Positions 1-6,652 of a DNA stretch of 7,877 nt are shown here, one piece after another. The translations under genes were made by a program, and so were the position numbers. The stretch is from an uncultured Oscillospiraceae bacterium (lineage in GTDB: Bacteria > Bacillota > Clostridia > Oscillospirales > Ruminococcaceae). The stretch covers positions 1 through 7,877 of the forward strand of contig USOZ01000074.1 of assembly GCA_900556525.1 (NCBI GenBank). The letters are read 5' to 3'. The notes under the pieces were generated by a model. The model was not told where the DNA came from. It saw nothing but the letters and a program-made list of their open reading frames with translations, and did no database searches. Each line of letters begins with the position of its first letter. Within the stretch, counting starts at the first letter, position 1.

Positions 1-2
1 AA

Positions 3-137
3 ATCGCTAACCTCGAGGGAAAGGTACACGCGCTGTCGGTCGGCGCGAAGCCCGAAGCGGTCGGCGTTATTTTTTCGTCAGCCGCCCCGATAGCGCGAGT
101 GTTCCGCGTTGTTTTAACGCGGCTTTTTCCGATTTAA
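3..137 (+). CDS. possible C-terminal end of an upstream gene (partial, unrecognised)
   Basis: An open frame runs in from the window edge to a TAA at 135-137, encoding about 44 residues that include SVGAKPEAVGVIF. Codon third positions in the first 30 codons are GC-rich, as in the neighbouring genes, which is the only support for coding. I do not recognise a family. The frame passes through a rho-independent terminator at 104-128, which is unusual; the real gene may instead end in another frame (a TAG lies at 91-93 in frame 1). Treat as tentative. Confidence 0.25.
   Translation: MANLEGKVHALSVGAKPEAVGVIFSSAAPIARVFRVVLTRLFPI
104..128 (+). terminator. rho-independent terminator
   Basis: A 7-bp perfect stem (CCGCGTT 104-110, AACGCGG 116-122) with a 5-nt loop is followed by C and five T residues. 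The opposite strand has no T-run, so it works for plus-strand transcripts entering from the left edge and separates them from the regulator gene. Confidence 0.7.
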
Positions 138-157
138 AAAGAATTTTTACTCAGCTC

Positions 158-186
158 TTGCTTTTTTCATTCGGTTGTGCTATAAT
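158..186 (+). promoter_or_regulatory. sigma-A-type promoter of the TetR gene at 233
   Basis: A -35 box TTGCTT (158-163) and a perfect -10 box TATAAT (181-186) are separated by exactly 17 bp. Transcription would start near 192-194, about 40 nt ahead of the start codon. A palindromic operator begins directly after it at 196. Confidence 0.8.
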
Positions 187-195
187 AATGCTGTT

Positions 196-216
196 ATCAA
201 TAACGGTGTTATTGAT
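196..216. promoter_or_regulatory. palindromic operator, probable TetR autoregulatory site
   Basis: ATCAATAAC (196-204) and GTTATTGAT (208-216) form a perfect 9-bp inverted repeat around a 3-nt spacer. It lies at the predicted transcription start, between the -10 box and the ribosome site (GGAGGTG, 220-226). TetR dimers typically bind such sites and block their own promoter. That this particular regulator binds here is inferred from position. Confidence 0.7.
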
Positions 217-232
217 TTTGGAGGTGAAAATA

Positions 233-841
233 ATGGCAAATAAAGACCATTCCTTAGACGACGGAATTATCCGCGCGGCATACTCGGAGTTTCTTGAATG
301 CGGCTTCCAAAAAGCTTCACTTCACAAGATCGCGGAAAAAGCCGACGTTACCACGGGAGCAATATACACACGGTACAAGAACAAAGACGCGCTGTTTGTC
401 AGCATCCTTAAAGACTTTTTCGGAATATTTGAAACGATGTTCGCCCCCGCCGCCGCGGAATATGAAAAAGCGGGACAACACGGCACAACAGAAGCTTTGC
501 TGAGCGCCATAGACTTTGAAGAGCGTATTTACATAAAGCTCCTGACCGAGCATTACGACGAATGTACATTATTTTTCAGCCGCAGCGACGGCAGCTCGAT
601 CGAAACAATGCTAAAAGAAATGATGAACCGCAAAACCGAGCAAACGGTGGATTTCTTTTGCCAAATCTACGGAAAAAAGCCAAATTCCGACGCTATACGC
701 CTGCTTATGGGTTCGCAGTTCTGGTATTTTCGGGAGCTGCTTAATGAACGCATGGAAGAAGAAAAAATGCTGGTCTGTCTTAACTCGCTGCTCGACTTTT
801 TTAATGCGGGCTGGCGGCAATTATGCGATTCACTGAAATAG
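233..841 (+). CDS. TetR/AcrR-family transcriptional regulator
   Basis: A 202-residue protein of typical TetR length, predicted to be a dimeric DNA-binding repressor that releases DNA on binding a ligand. The N-terminal helix-turn-helix is clear at residues ~27-55 (KIAEKADVTTGAIYTRYKNK, then DALF), with the conserved G-A-I-Y-x-x-Y recognition helix. The rest is a divergent alpha-helical ligand and dimerisation domain. The start at 233 is chosen because GGAGGTG lies 6 nt upstream; the longer frame would start at a TTG inside the -35 box of the promoter. It stands 82 nt ahead of an ECF transporter gene on the same strand, so it probably regulates that transporter and, through the palindrome at 196-216, itself. 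The ligand is unknown. Confidence 0.9.
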   Translation: MANKDHSLDDGIIRAAYSEFLECGFQKASLHKIAEKADVTTGAIYTRYKNKDALFVSILKDFFGIFETMFAPAAAEYEKAGQHGTTEALLSAIDFEERIYIKLLTEHYDECTLFFSRSDGSSIETMLKEMMNRKTEQTVDFFCQIYGKKPNSDAIRLLMGSQFWYFRELLNERMEEEKMLVCLNSLLDFFNAGWRQLCDSLK

Positions 842-856
842 AAAGGCATATTACTC

Positions 857-908
857 GGGCGGTTATCCCGCCCATTCATTTCAGCAGGCGGTTATACTAT
901 GCTAACCG
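857..908 (+). promoter_or_regulatory. structured intergenic leader between regulator and transporter
   Basis: Two inverted repeats fill the 82-nt gap. GGGCGG/CCGCCC (857-862/868-873) has a 5-nt loop, and CGGTTA/TAACCG (889-894/903-908) has an 8-nt spacer. The first has no T-run, so it is not a normal terminator. A TATACT at 893-898 could be a -10 box, but no good -35 box lies 17 bp upstream. The second repeat may be an operator; its arms share only GTTA/TAAC with the site at 196-216, in the opposite arrangement. Confidence 0.3.
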
Positions 909-923
909 AGAAAAGAGACTCTT

Positions 924-3089
924 ATGTTAGATTTTGAACTTGAATTTCAATACGCGGAGGAAAACGCCCCTACGCTGCGGCGGGTCGAAGGAAATATCCC
1001 AAAAGGGCGCTGCATTGTGCTTTGCGGCGGAAGCGGCTGCGGCAAATCCACTCTCCTGCGCTGCATAAACGGACTTATCCCGCATTTTTACGAGGGCGAG
1101 CTGAAAGGCTTCTGCCGTCTGAACGGCAAAGATACCGACGGGCTCAGCATAGGCGAGATCGGTGAGCTTGCGGCTTCTGTTTTTCAGGATCCGCGAAGCC
1201 AATTTTTCACCGTCAACAGTTCAAACGAAGTGGCTTTCGGGCTTGAAAATCACGGCTTGCCGCAGGAGGAAATACGTCGGCGCGTAGACGAAGCGTTCCG
1301 TATATTTCACCTGGAGCGGCTTAAAGACCGCAATGTATATGAGCTGTCGAGCGGAGAACGCCAGCTCATTTCCATACTCTCCGCATGGGCGGCGGATACG
1401 GATATTTTCCTGTTCGACGAACCTACCGCGAACCTTGATTTTGCGGCAACGCAGCAATTAAAAACCATTCTGCTCGCTCTAAAAAAACAAGGCAAGACCT
1501 TGCTGCTCAGCGAGCACAGATTGTATTATCTCGCCGACATTGCCGACGAATATTGGGTCATGGAAAACGGCGAAATTAAACAAAAATACGCCGCCAAAGA
1601 AGCAAAAGCGCTTTCGGCACAGCAGAGGCACGCGCGCTCCCTGCGCACGCTTGACCTAGACGCCATTACGTTATCGGAGAAAACGAATTGCCCCAAGGAC
1701 ACGCGGCAGCTACTCTCCGTTTCGGATATTCGTTATACATACGGCAAAAAAACGGGCGCTATCCTCTCGGGAATGAACTTTTCTGTCCGAGAACATGAAA
1801 TAGTCGGACTCGTCGGCGCAAACGGCTGCGGCAAAACGACCATTGGAAAGCTGATTGCAGGGCTTTACCGTCCCTCCGGCGGCAAAATCACACTTTTCGG
1901 CAAGGAACAAAATCCGAAACAGCTGCAAAAACAAGTCCTGTTCATCATGCAGGAGGCTGAGTTCCAGTTTTTTACAAACTCTGTCCTGCACGAACTGCAA
2001 TACGGTCACAAAGTTACGTCCGAGTTTGAAGAAAAGGCGGAAGCGCTTCTGAAAAGCATGGGAATGTGGGAATGTCGCGGCAGACACCCTTTCTCCCTTT
2101 CAGGCGGTCAGATGCAGAAGCTCACGCTTATGACGGCATATCTTTCCGACAAGCCGATTATAATACTCGACGAGCCTACGGCGGGACAGGACGCGCAGAG
2201 CCTTGAGCGGTGCGCCGAGCTGATATGTGAAATGCGCAAAGAAAAAACCGTTCTCCTTATCACTCACGATTTAGAGCTTATCGCCAAAGCCTGCGACCAC
2301 TGTATCGGGCTTTCGGGAGGACGTGCCGAAACGGAATTTCCGATAAACTCAGAACAGGCTCTGCAAAACGTTCGGCAATACATGGAGCGTTTTTGCCCGA
2401 CAGAGATTTCTCCGCCAAAGCGGCACAGAGAGCTCTTTCACCCGATAACAAAACTGATTTTCTGGCTCGCTGTCATGGTCGTCATCTCCACATCAGACAA
2501 CAGCCTTGTATTCTCCGTATACGCGGCGCTGCTCCTGCTTACCGCCGCCGACGGTTGGTTCGGAACAGCGCTCGCAGGCGCAGTCAGCTTTGCGGCGTTA
2601 TGGGCGGCAAACGCGTTATTTCCGAACACGGTGTTTTCGTTTATGCTGGTGCTTTTTCCGCGAATAATCGCTGTCGGCATTTCAACGAGAACGCTTATCG
2701 GGCGAAACGAGGCAAGCCGCACTTTAACAGCTTTGCGAAACCTGCATCTACCCGAGCGGCTCATTATGATAGTCGCAGTTATCTTCCGCTTTTTTCCTGT
2801 GCTTTCGGGAAACATGAAGCTGCTAAGACAATCTATCCGCACGCGCGGAGCATTTGTAACGTCGTGGCAAAAGCTGCGGGCGCTTCCGTCCTACATAGAG
2901 ATCCTGACAGTTCCTATGGCGCTGCGCGTTATACGCATTGCCGAGACTCTTTCCGCGTCCGCCGAAACACGGGGCATTGACTTGAAACTGCGCAAAAGCA
3001 ACTACCTCTCGCTCCGTTTTTCCATACAGGACGCTGTGTTCTGTGCCCTGCTGGCGGCTGCTGTAGCCGTCGGTCTATGGAATCACTGA
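924..3089 (+). CDS. fused ECF transporter: two ATPase domains plus EcfT membrane domain
   Basis: A 721-residue protein carrying the whole energising module of an energy-coupling-factor importer. ATPase 1 (residues ~1-245) has Walker A GGSGCGKST (35-43), Q88, signature LSSGERQ (141-147), Walker B IFLFDEP (161-167) and His198. ATPase 2 (~263-470) has Walker A GANGCGKTT (298-306), Q343, signature LSGGQMQ (392-398), Walker B IIILDEP (412-418) and His448. Residues ~505-721 are an EcfT (CbiQ-like) domain with several hydrophobic helices and two coupling motifs, RTRG (639-642) and ETRG (681-684), matching the paired Ala-Arg-Gly motifs of EcfT with Thr for Ala. These modules are usually two or three separate proteins. 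All catalytic residues look intact. The ribosome site is modest (AAAAGAG, 911-917). The stop codon lies inside the arm of a repeat. The substrate would be set by the S component at 3326; it is unknown. Confidence 0.93.
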   Translation: MLDFELEFQYAEENAPTLRRVEGNIPKGRCIVLCGGSGCGKSTLLRCINGLIPHFYEGELKGFCRLNGKDTDGLSIGEIGELAASVFQDPRSQFFTVNSSNEVAFGLENHGLPQEEIRRRVDEAFRIFHLERLKDRNVYELSSGERQLISILSAWAADTDIFLFDEPTANLDFAATQQLKTILLALKKQGKTLLLSEHRLYYLADIADEYWVMENGEIKQKYAAKEAKALSAQQRHARSLRTLDLDAITLSEKTNCPKDTRQLLSVSDIRYTYGKKTGAILSGMNFSVREHEIVGLVGANGCGKTTIGKLIAGLYRPSGGKITLFGKEQNPKQLQKQVLFIMQEAEFQFFTNSVLHELQYGHKVTSEFEEKAEALLKSMGMWECRGRHPFSLSGGQMQKLTLMTAYLSDKPIIILDEPTAGQDAQSLERCAELICEMRKEKTVLLITHDLELIAKACDHCIGLSGGRAETEFPINSEQALQNVRQYMERFCPTEISPPKRHRELFHPITKLIFWLAVMVVISTSDNSLVFSVYAALLLLTAADGWFGTALAGAVSFAALWAANALFPNTVFSFMLVLFPRIIAVGISTRTLIGRNEASRTLTALRNLHLPERLIMIVAVIFRFFPVLSGNMKLLRQSIRTRGAFVTSWQKLRALPSYIEILTVPMALRVIRIAETLSASAETRGIDLKLRKSNYLSLRFSIQDAVFCALLAAAVAVGLWNH

Positions 3090-3173
3090 TTAACTCACGC
3101 CTGACAGCTTGGCGAGCATCTTGCTTGCCGCGATTTATTCAGCGCTTCCCTAGAGTTAATCAGTGCTTCCCTA
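3084..3173. repeat. MITE-like palindromic repeat block
   Basis: CACTGATTAACTC (3084-3096) is repeated inverted and perfect at 3153-3165. Between them is a hairpin (GGCGAGCA 3111-3118 with TGCTTGCC 3122-3129, one G-T pair). Two tandem 21-bp units (3132-3152 and 3153-3173) agree at 18 of 21 positions and share GCTTCCCTA. Related motifs (GATTTA followed by CAGC or CGGCG) recur at about 3204-3216 and 3258-3270, so the element may run on to about 3275. This is typical of a non-coding mobile or palindromic repeat. No ORF is present. The left arm overlaps the last two codons and the stop of the transporter gene. Confidence 0.65.
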
Positions 3174-3218
3174 ATTCTGTGACAGCCGCCCTAGGGGAGC
3201 GCCGATTTAATCCAGCAG

Positions 3219-3252
3219 ACATATTTTTCATGCAAGATTATGAGAAATATGT
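3219..3252. repeat. intergenic inverted repeat
   Basis: Two 13-nt arms (3219-3231 and 3240-3252, ACATATTTTTCAT and ATGAGAAATATGT) pair at 12 of 13 positions around an 8-nt loop. No T-run follows, so it is not an obvious terminator. It lies 74 nt upstream of the S-component gene and could be part of the repeat element, an mRNA-stabilising hairpin, or an operator. Confidence 0.5.
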
Positions 3253-3325
3253 GCCGTGATTTATCCGGCGACTCCAATAAGTGGCTTCAAATATTGAAAA
3301 ATACATATCAAAGGAGTTTTTACCA

Positions 3326-3901
3326 ATGAAAACCGCAAGTACAAACAAACTTAAAATCAAAGACATCATCACCGTTGTGCTGTTGGCTCTTATCAACGTT
3401 GTGATATTCTTCGCAAGCTCGCTGCTGTATGCAACGCCTATCGCCATTATTCTGATGCCTGTGTTCTTCGCTCTGCTCGAGGGCGTTATCTATTTTATAA
3501 TCGGCACAAAGGTGAAAAAGCCCGGCGCGATCCTTATCTACAGCATTGTCCGCTCCATTATGGGCGGATACCTGCCGTATATCATACTGTTTATCCTATC
3601 GGGCGTTATTGCAGAACTGCTGCTGTGGAAAATCGGCTACGGCAACGGAAAAGCGCTGACTATCAGCTATATCATCAATCAGGTTTTTGCCGCTTTCGGC
3701 AGCACGGTTATTCCCTACGGCATTGCGGCTCAGGCAATGGCAGACCAAATGGTTTCCGACGGCCGCCAGGATAACATACTTGCCGCGTCCGAAATTCTCC
3801 GGTCGTGGTGGTCTGCCGCGCTTGTAGTCGTCGTAATTGCCGCTGCTTTTGTCGGCGCAATTATCGGCAGACAGATTGTAAAAAAGCACCTCGCGGCGTA
3901 A
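3326..3901 (+). CDS. ECF transporter S component, MptD/Trep_Strep-type membrane protein
   Basis: A 191-residue integral membrane protein, predicted to be the substrate-capturing subunit of the ECF importer whose ATPase and T domains are encoded just upstream. It has a short Lys-rich N-terminus, then about five to six hydrophobic segments (roughly residues 12-32, 36-58, 68-98, 108-130 and 160-180). Its length and character fit the family named Trep_Strep or MptD-type putative ECF S component; I recognise this by overall pattern, not from a unique motif. The start at 3326 follows AAAGGAG (3310-3316) at good spacing; the longer frame begins with a GTG lacking such a site. It is 236 nt from the transporter gene, the gap being filled by repeats, and is probably co-transcribed. 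The substrate is unknown for this family. Confidence 0.85.
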   Translation: MKTASTNKLKIKDIITVVLLALINVVIFFASSLLYATPIAIILMPVFFALLEGVIYFIIGTKVKKPGAILIYSIVRSIMGGYLPYIILFILSGVIAELLLWKIGYGNGKALTISYIINQVFAAFGSTVIPYGIAAQAMADQMVSDGRQDNILAASEILRSWWSAALVVVVIAAAFVGAIIGRQIVKKHLAA

Positions 3902-3946
3902 TTCCGCTGACAGCGGCGATAAACCGCAGTTGAACAATAGCGTAAA

Positions 3947-3989
3947 AAGCTCGTATCGGTCAAACGACTGATACGAGCTTCGTTTTTTT
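3947..3989. terminator. bidirectional rho-independent terminator
   Basis: An 11-bp perfect stem (AAGCTCGTATC 3947-3957, GATACGAGCTT 3970-3980) extends inward by four more pairs (one G-T) to an AAAC loop. On the plus strand it is followed by CG and seven T; on the minus strand by a run of T from the A-tract at 3944-3948. It sits between the convergent S-component gene and the acetyltransferase remnant and would serve both. Confidence 0.9.
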
Positions 3990-4022
3990 CTTCTGCACTG
4001 GTATTCGGCTAGACTCCGCGCG

Positions 4023-4460
4023 TTATCCCGCTTTCTGCGAATCGGGATATTTTATTAAATCGTACAGCACTCCGTACTCGCCGAAATGACGAGTTCCCGC
4101 AAGCTCCATGCCAAGGTGCATATATTTATCGCACTTAGATTTAGCGTCGGTGTCAAGAATGACAGGTATGCCAAGCCTGTTGCCCTCCGAAAACGCCATA
4201 TCCATAACTTTGCGCATATACCCCTGCCCCTGATACTGTTCGCGCACACATACCAAGCCAACGTAGATATATGGTTTCTTTTTCTTGTCGAACTGTTTGC
4301 TCAGCCCCGAACCGCCTTTGGACATTATCCGAGCAAAGCGAAACAGCTCCTTCAAATTCATCGCACCGAGCAGCCCTTTCGCCAAGTACATTCCCGCTTT
4401 CATAGAAACGCGCTGTCCGGGGAGCTTATAGGCGATATAGCTCTCGCCGTTATTGCTTTT
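4023..4460 (-). pseudogene. GNAT-family N-acetyltransferase, 5'-truncated remnant
   Basis: From the first ATG (4403-4401) this reads 126 residues with the acetyl-CoA-binding motif A clearly present (VCVREQYQGQGYMRKVM, residues 51-67; Q-G-Q-G-Y-M at 58-63) and a normal C-terminal GNAT half. The same frame continues upstream without a start as NGESYIAYKLPGQRVS, which reads as GNAT sequence, until a TGA at 4463-4461. Whole GNAT proteins of this kind are roughly 190-210 residues, so the first ~70 residues are missing. At the break the DNA becomes a small HTH-like ORF (4400-4609) in another frame. Its stop overlaps the GNAT ATG as ATGA, so translational coupling could still make the 126-residue fragment, but activity is doubtful because the N-terminal strands are lost. 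Confidence 0.75.
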
Positions 4461-4609
4461 TCATCAAGCACACGTTCGCCCTTGGCGTTGGTTTTAAGTT
4501 TCTTCGCAAGCTCAGGGTGTCGGCTTAACGCTTCATAAAATTTTGTTGGTTTCAAACCGTTCGCTTTGCAGTATTCGGAGATTGAAATGTATTTACCGTT
4601 TTTTCGCAT
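4400..4609 (-). pseudogene. small HTH-like ORF, first copy, fused out of frame to the GNAT remnant
   Basis: A 69-residue ORF with a good ribosome site (GAAAGGGA, plus-strand 4618-4625, 8 nt upstream). Residues 1-53 (start MRKNGKYISISEYCKANGLK) match a second ORF at 6713-6880; shared stretches include SISE, LSRHPE and GERVLDE. The pattern ISISEYCKANGLKPTKFYEAL resembles the short winged-helix/HTH starts seen in small proteins of mobile elements; that is an inference. Residues 54-69 are GNAT gene sequence read in the wrong frame, so the original C-terminus has been lost or replaced. The function is unknown. Confidence 0.6.
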
Positions 4610-4636
4610 TAGTGTTTTCCCTTTCGGTGATTTTTG

Positions 4637-4665
4637 TTGATTTCCTTATTGGAATATGGTATAAT
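4637..4665 (+). promoter_or_regulatory. sigma-A-type promoter of the alpha/beta hydrolase gene
   Basis: TTGATT (4637-4642), a 17-bp spacer and a perfect TATAAT (4660-4665). The hydrolase start codon lies about 55 nt downstream of the predicted transcription start. Confidence 0.8.
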
Positions 4666-4724
4666 GTAGAAAAATAAGTTGAGTTTATTTGCTCGACAAA
4701 TCGGAATTTGGTGGTGAATATTTT

Positions 4725-5525
4725 ATGTTTTATAATGCAAAAGAACAACTGTTAGAAATACAGGGTGTGCAGATGAATTACATTACTTTTGGAAAGGGAA
4801 CGAAGCCTTTGATTTTGATTCAAGGTCTTAGCACCCGCAGCATTAAAGGGGCAGCATTTTCATTGGCTTATATGTATCGAATTTTCGCAAAAGATTATAA
4901 AATTTATATGTTTGACCGCAGAGAAGATATTAGCGATAACATAACAGTAAGAGACTTAGCGGCAGATATAGCAATGGCAATGGATACATTAATGATTACA
5001 AATGCTGATGTCTTTGGTGTATCACAAGGTGGTATGATTGCTCAATATCTTGCAATAGACAGACCCGATTTAGTAAATCAGTTAGTCCTCGCAGTAACAC
5101 TTTCGAAAAATAATGAAACCGTCGAAAGGACAGTCAATGACTGGATTCAAATTACAGAACAGAATAATATGAAAAAGCTGATTAAAGATATGGCTGAAAA
5201 GATGTATTCCGATATTTATGTGAAACGATACAAACCGTTTATGTCATTATTAACGGTTTTTCAAAAGCCAAAGAATGTACCAAAATTTATTGTATTGGCA
5301 AAAGCTTGCCTTAGTTGTAAAGCTTATGATGAATTAGATAGAATTCAATGCCCGGTATTTGTAATTGGAGGTATGCAGGATAAAGTGGTAAGCGGAGCGG
5401 CTTCTTTGGAAATTTCAAAAAAACTTGGTTGTGAAATCTTTATGTATGATAATTTAGGACATGCCGCTTATGAAGAAGCTAAGGATTTCAATCAAAGAGT
5501 TTATAACTTTTTACAGCATAAATAA
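4725..5525 (+). CDS. alpha/beta-fold hydrolase
   Basis: A 266-residue cytoplasmic protein of normal length for the alpha/beta hydrolase superfamily (esterases, lipases, C-C hydrolases and haloperoxidase-like enzymes). The nucleophile elbow is GVSQGG with Ser100, and the acid and base are probably Asp219 (GGMQDK) and His246 (NLGHAAYE), so the triad is complete. LIQGLS at 31-36 takes the place of the usual HG oxyanion motif. The start is placed at 4725 because GGTGGTG (4710-4716) lies 8 nt upstream; a TTG start 12 codons earlier has no such site. It has its own promoter and terminator, so it is a single-gene unit. It is clearly more AT-rich than the genes to its left, suggesting separate acquisition. 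The substrate cannot be read from sequence. Confidence 0.9.
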   Translation: MFYNAKEQLLEIQGVQMNYITFGKGTKPLILIQGLSTRSIKGAAFSLAYMYRIFAKDYKIYMFDRREDISDNITVRDLAADIAMAMDTLMITNADVFGVSQGGMIAQYLAIDRPDLVNQLVLAVTLSKNNETVERTVNDWIQITEQNNMKKLIKDMAEKMYSDIYVKRYKPFMSLLTVFQKPKNVPKFIVLAKACLSCKAYDELDRIQCPVFVIGGMQDKVVSGAASLEISKKLGCEIFMYDNLGHAAYEEAKDFNQRVYNFLQHK

Positions 5526-5568
5526 TTTAAATAAAGCAAAAATTCCAATTTATCATGCAATTTATAAT

Positions 5569-5601
5569 CACAGCACTCTAACGGGTGCTGTGAATTTTTT
5601 T
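5569..5601 (+). terminator. rho-independent terminator of the hydrolase gene
   Basis: CACAGCAC (5569-5576) pairs with GTGCTGTG (5585-5592) around an 8-nt loop (one more T-A pair outside), followed by AA and seven T (5595-5601). It starts 43 nt after the hydrolase stop codon. No T-run is present in the minus direction. Confidence 0.85.
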
Positions 5602-5605
5602 CTGT

Positions 5606-5816
5606 CTAAAGCATCTTCATCTGCATATCATGTTCAAACCCTGCAAATGTTGAATTTGTCAGCGTGTAAACCGAGTTGAACAGAGAAGCCGTCAGGAAGC
5701 GGTCTATCCTGCTTATCTTGTCGGGGTAATTCACAAGGCTGTGCAGAACATACTGAACGTGTTCAAAGGTTATCTTTCTGTAAGCAGCTTTCGCCGTTTC
5801 CTCGGACACACGTTTT
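5606..5816 (-). pseudogene. C-terminal remnant of a RepA/DUF6017-type replication initiator
   Basis: About 70 codons ending in a proper stop (5608-5606) encode a tail containing RGKRVSEETAKAAYRKITFE, HVQYVLHSL, DRFLTASLFNSV and a final FEHDM. This matches my memory of the C-terminal (DUF6017) end of RepA_N proteins in Clostridia mobile elements, where a set-back motif of the type HIQYVL...IRN...YLLTALYNAP...VNHDM is usual. No RepA N-terminus precedes it; a stop codon stands directly before the first ATG in this frame, and upstream the DNA is an isochorismatase gene. It is thus a broken piece left by a replicon or ICE. Similarity to the C-terminus of the repA at 7092 cannot be tested because that gene runs off the window. 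Confidence 0.6.
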
Positions 5817-6021
5817 CCCCTATAAACCATTTATTTGTGATAATATTGGGGAATACTTGCCCAACATAAATCACATCATCACCCCGTTCACTGAACTCGC
5901 TAATAAGACTATTGACAGCGTTTACAAGTTCGGGAGTGTTATAGGAAAACATCTTTTTTCTTCTATTCCAAAGATAATCGTTCTGCATATCTACAACTAT
6001 AAGCGCTTTCTTGTTTGACAT
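5817..6021 (-). pseudogene. isochorismatase-family cysteine hydrolase, 3'-truncated
   Basis: The first ~68 residues are a typical N-terminus of the cysteine hydrolase (isochorismatase/nicotinamidase-like) family: KKALIVVDMQNDYLW with the catalytic Asp at residue 11, and the second strand DDVIYVGQVFP. The family is normally about 165-200 residues, with a later catalytic Lys and Cys; both are missing. After TNKWFIG the frame enters RepA-derived DNA, adds about 15 unrelated residues and stops at 5770. Its start follows GAGGAG inside the last codons of the tetR gene, 2 nt between stop and start, so it was the second gene of that operon. Inactive as an enzyme. Confidence 0.8.
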
Positions 6022-6023
6022 AT

Positions 6024-6617
6024 TTATTTCTCCTCATCTAAAAATCTGTTTATATTCTGACAAATATACCATTTAAGTGTTTCATCATCGGTGAGGTCGA
6101 TATTACAGGAGCTTTTTATTGTCTCATAACGCAGAACTGAAAGTTCGTGTATACTTGTCAGCTCAAACGCAATCAATCTGCAATCTTCTATGGTTTTTCT
6201 TCCGTTAAAATGTTCTACAATAAATGGTAGGCTTTCCATACCAAAATCATCATTGCGATTGAACAATATATATTTTGTCACCGCTTGCGAATAGTTGTAA
6301 TTTGCAATCATAAGCCTCATCATTTTAAAATGCAATTCAGTAAGCTTCTGTTTAGGCGACATTCCCGATGACATAATCTTTATAAATTCCGTATCGTGTT
6401 TCTGAACATCTGACAAAAGCTTTCGAAACACCTCATAAAGCAAACCCTCTCGTGAACCAAAGCAATAATTAATCATTGCAAGATTTACTCCGCTTTCTTT
6501 TGCAATAGCTCGAGATGTAACTTCCGAAGGTTCACTGCAATCCGTCATAAGTTTTGCAGTTGAATTTATAAGAGCATTTCTTGTTGCTTCAAGGTCACGC
6601 TTTATTTTATCTGACAT
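6024..6617 (-). CDS. TetR-family transcriptional regulator (second)
   Basis: A 197-residue protein of normal TetR length with the N-terminal DNA-binding domain at residues ~10-62: SRAIAKESGVNLAMINYCFG is the helix-turn-helix, followed by SREGLLYEVF. The remainder is a helical ligand-binding and dimer domain with no recognisable ligand signature. The ribosome site AGGTGAGGTG stands 6 nt before ATG. A consensus promoter and a palindrome at the transcription start support self-repression. It leads an operon with the isochorismatase fragment, which may once have been its target. It is AT-rich, like the hydrolase gene. Confidence 0.9.
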   Translation of the reverse strand: MSDKIKRDLEATRNALINSTAKLMTDCSEPSEVTSRAIAKESGVNLAMINYCFGSREGLLYEVFRKLLSDVQKHDTEFIKIMSSGMSPKQKLTELHFKMMRLMIANYNYSQAVTKYILFNRNDDFGMESLPFIVEHFNGRKTIEDCRLIAFELTSIHELSVLRYETIKSSCNIDLTDDETLKWYICQNINRFLDEEK

Positions 6618-6633
6618 TGTATCACCTCACCTT

Positions 6634-6649
6634 ATTAAACGTGTTTAAT
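6634..6649. promoter_or_regulatory. palindromic operator of the second TetR gene
   Basis: ATTAAAC (6634-6640) and GTTTAAT (6643-6649) form a perfect 7-bp inverted repeat with a 2-nt centre, directly downstream of the minus-strand -10 box and over the expected transcription start. A second, overlapping repeat (CGTGT 6640-6644, ACACG 6658-6662) brackets the -10 box. The position suits TetR autoregulation; binding is inferred. Confidence 0.65.
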
Positions 6650-6652
6650 TAT

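Noticed and set aside
2393..2980. 195-residue plus-strand open frame inside the EcfT region, and the long minus-strand frames at 1710-2087 and 2438-2842
   Set aside because: All overlap the well-supported 721-residue transporter gene, have no family resemblance or ribosome site, and arise from GC-rich codon shadows.
3077..3259. Plus-strand 60-residue frame between transporter and S component
   Set aside because: It covers the palindromic repeat block; the open frame is incidental and has no ribosome site.
4689..4724. Longer TTG start for the alpha/beta hydrolase
   Set aside because: There is no ribosome site before it, whereas GGTGGTG stands 8 nt before the ATG at 4725.
5461..5679. Plus-strand 72-residue frame over the hydrolase end and terminator
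   Set aside because: It crosses a strong terminator, overlaps the hydrolase gene in another frame and has no recognisable content.
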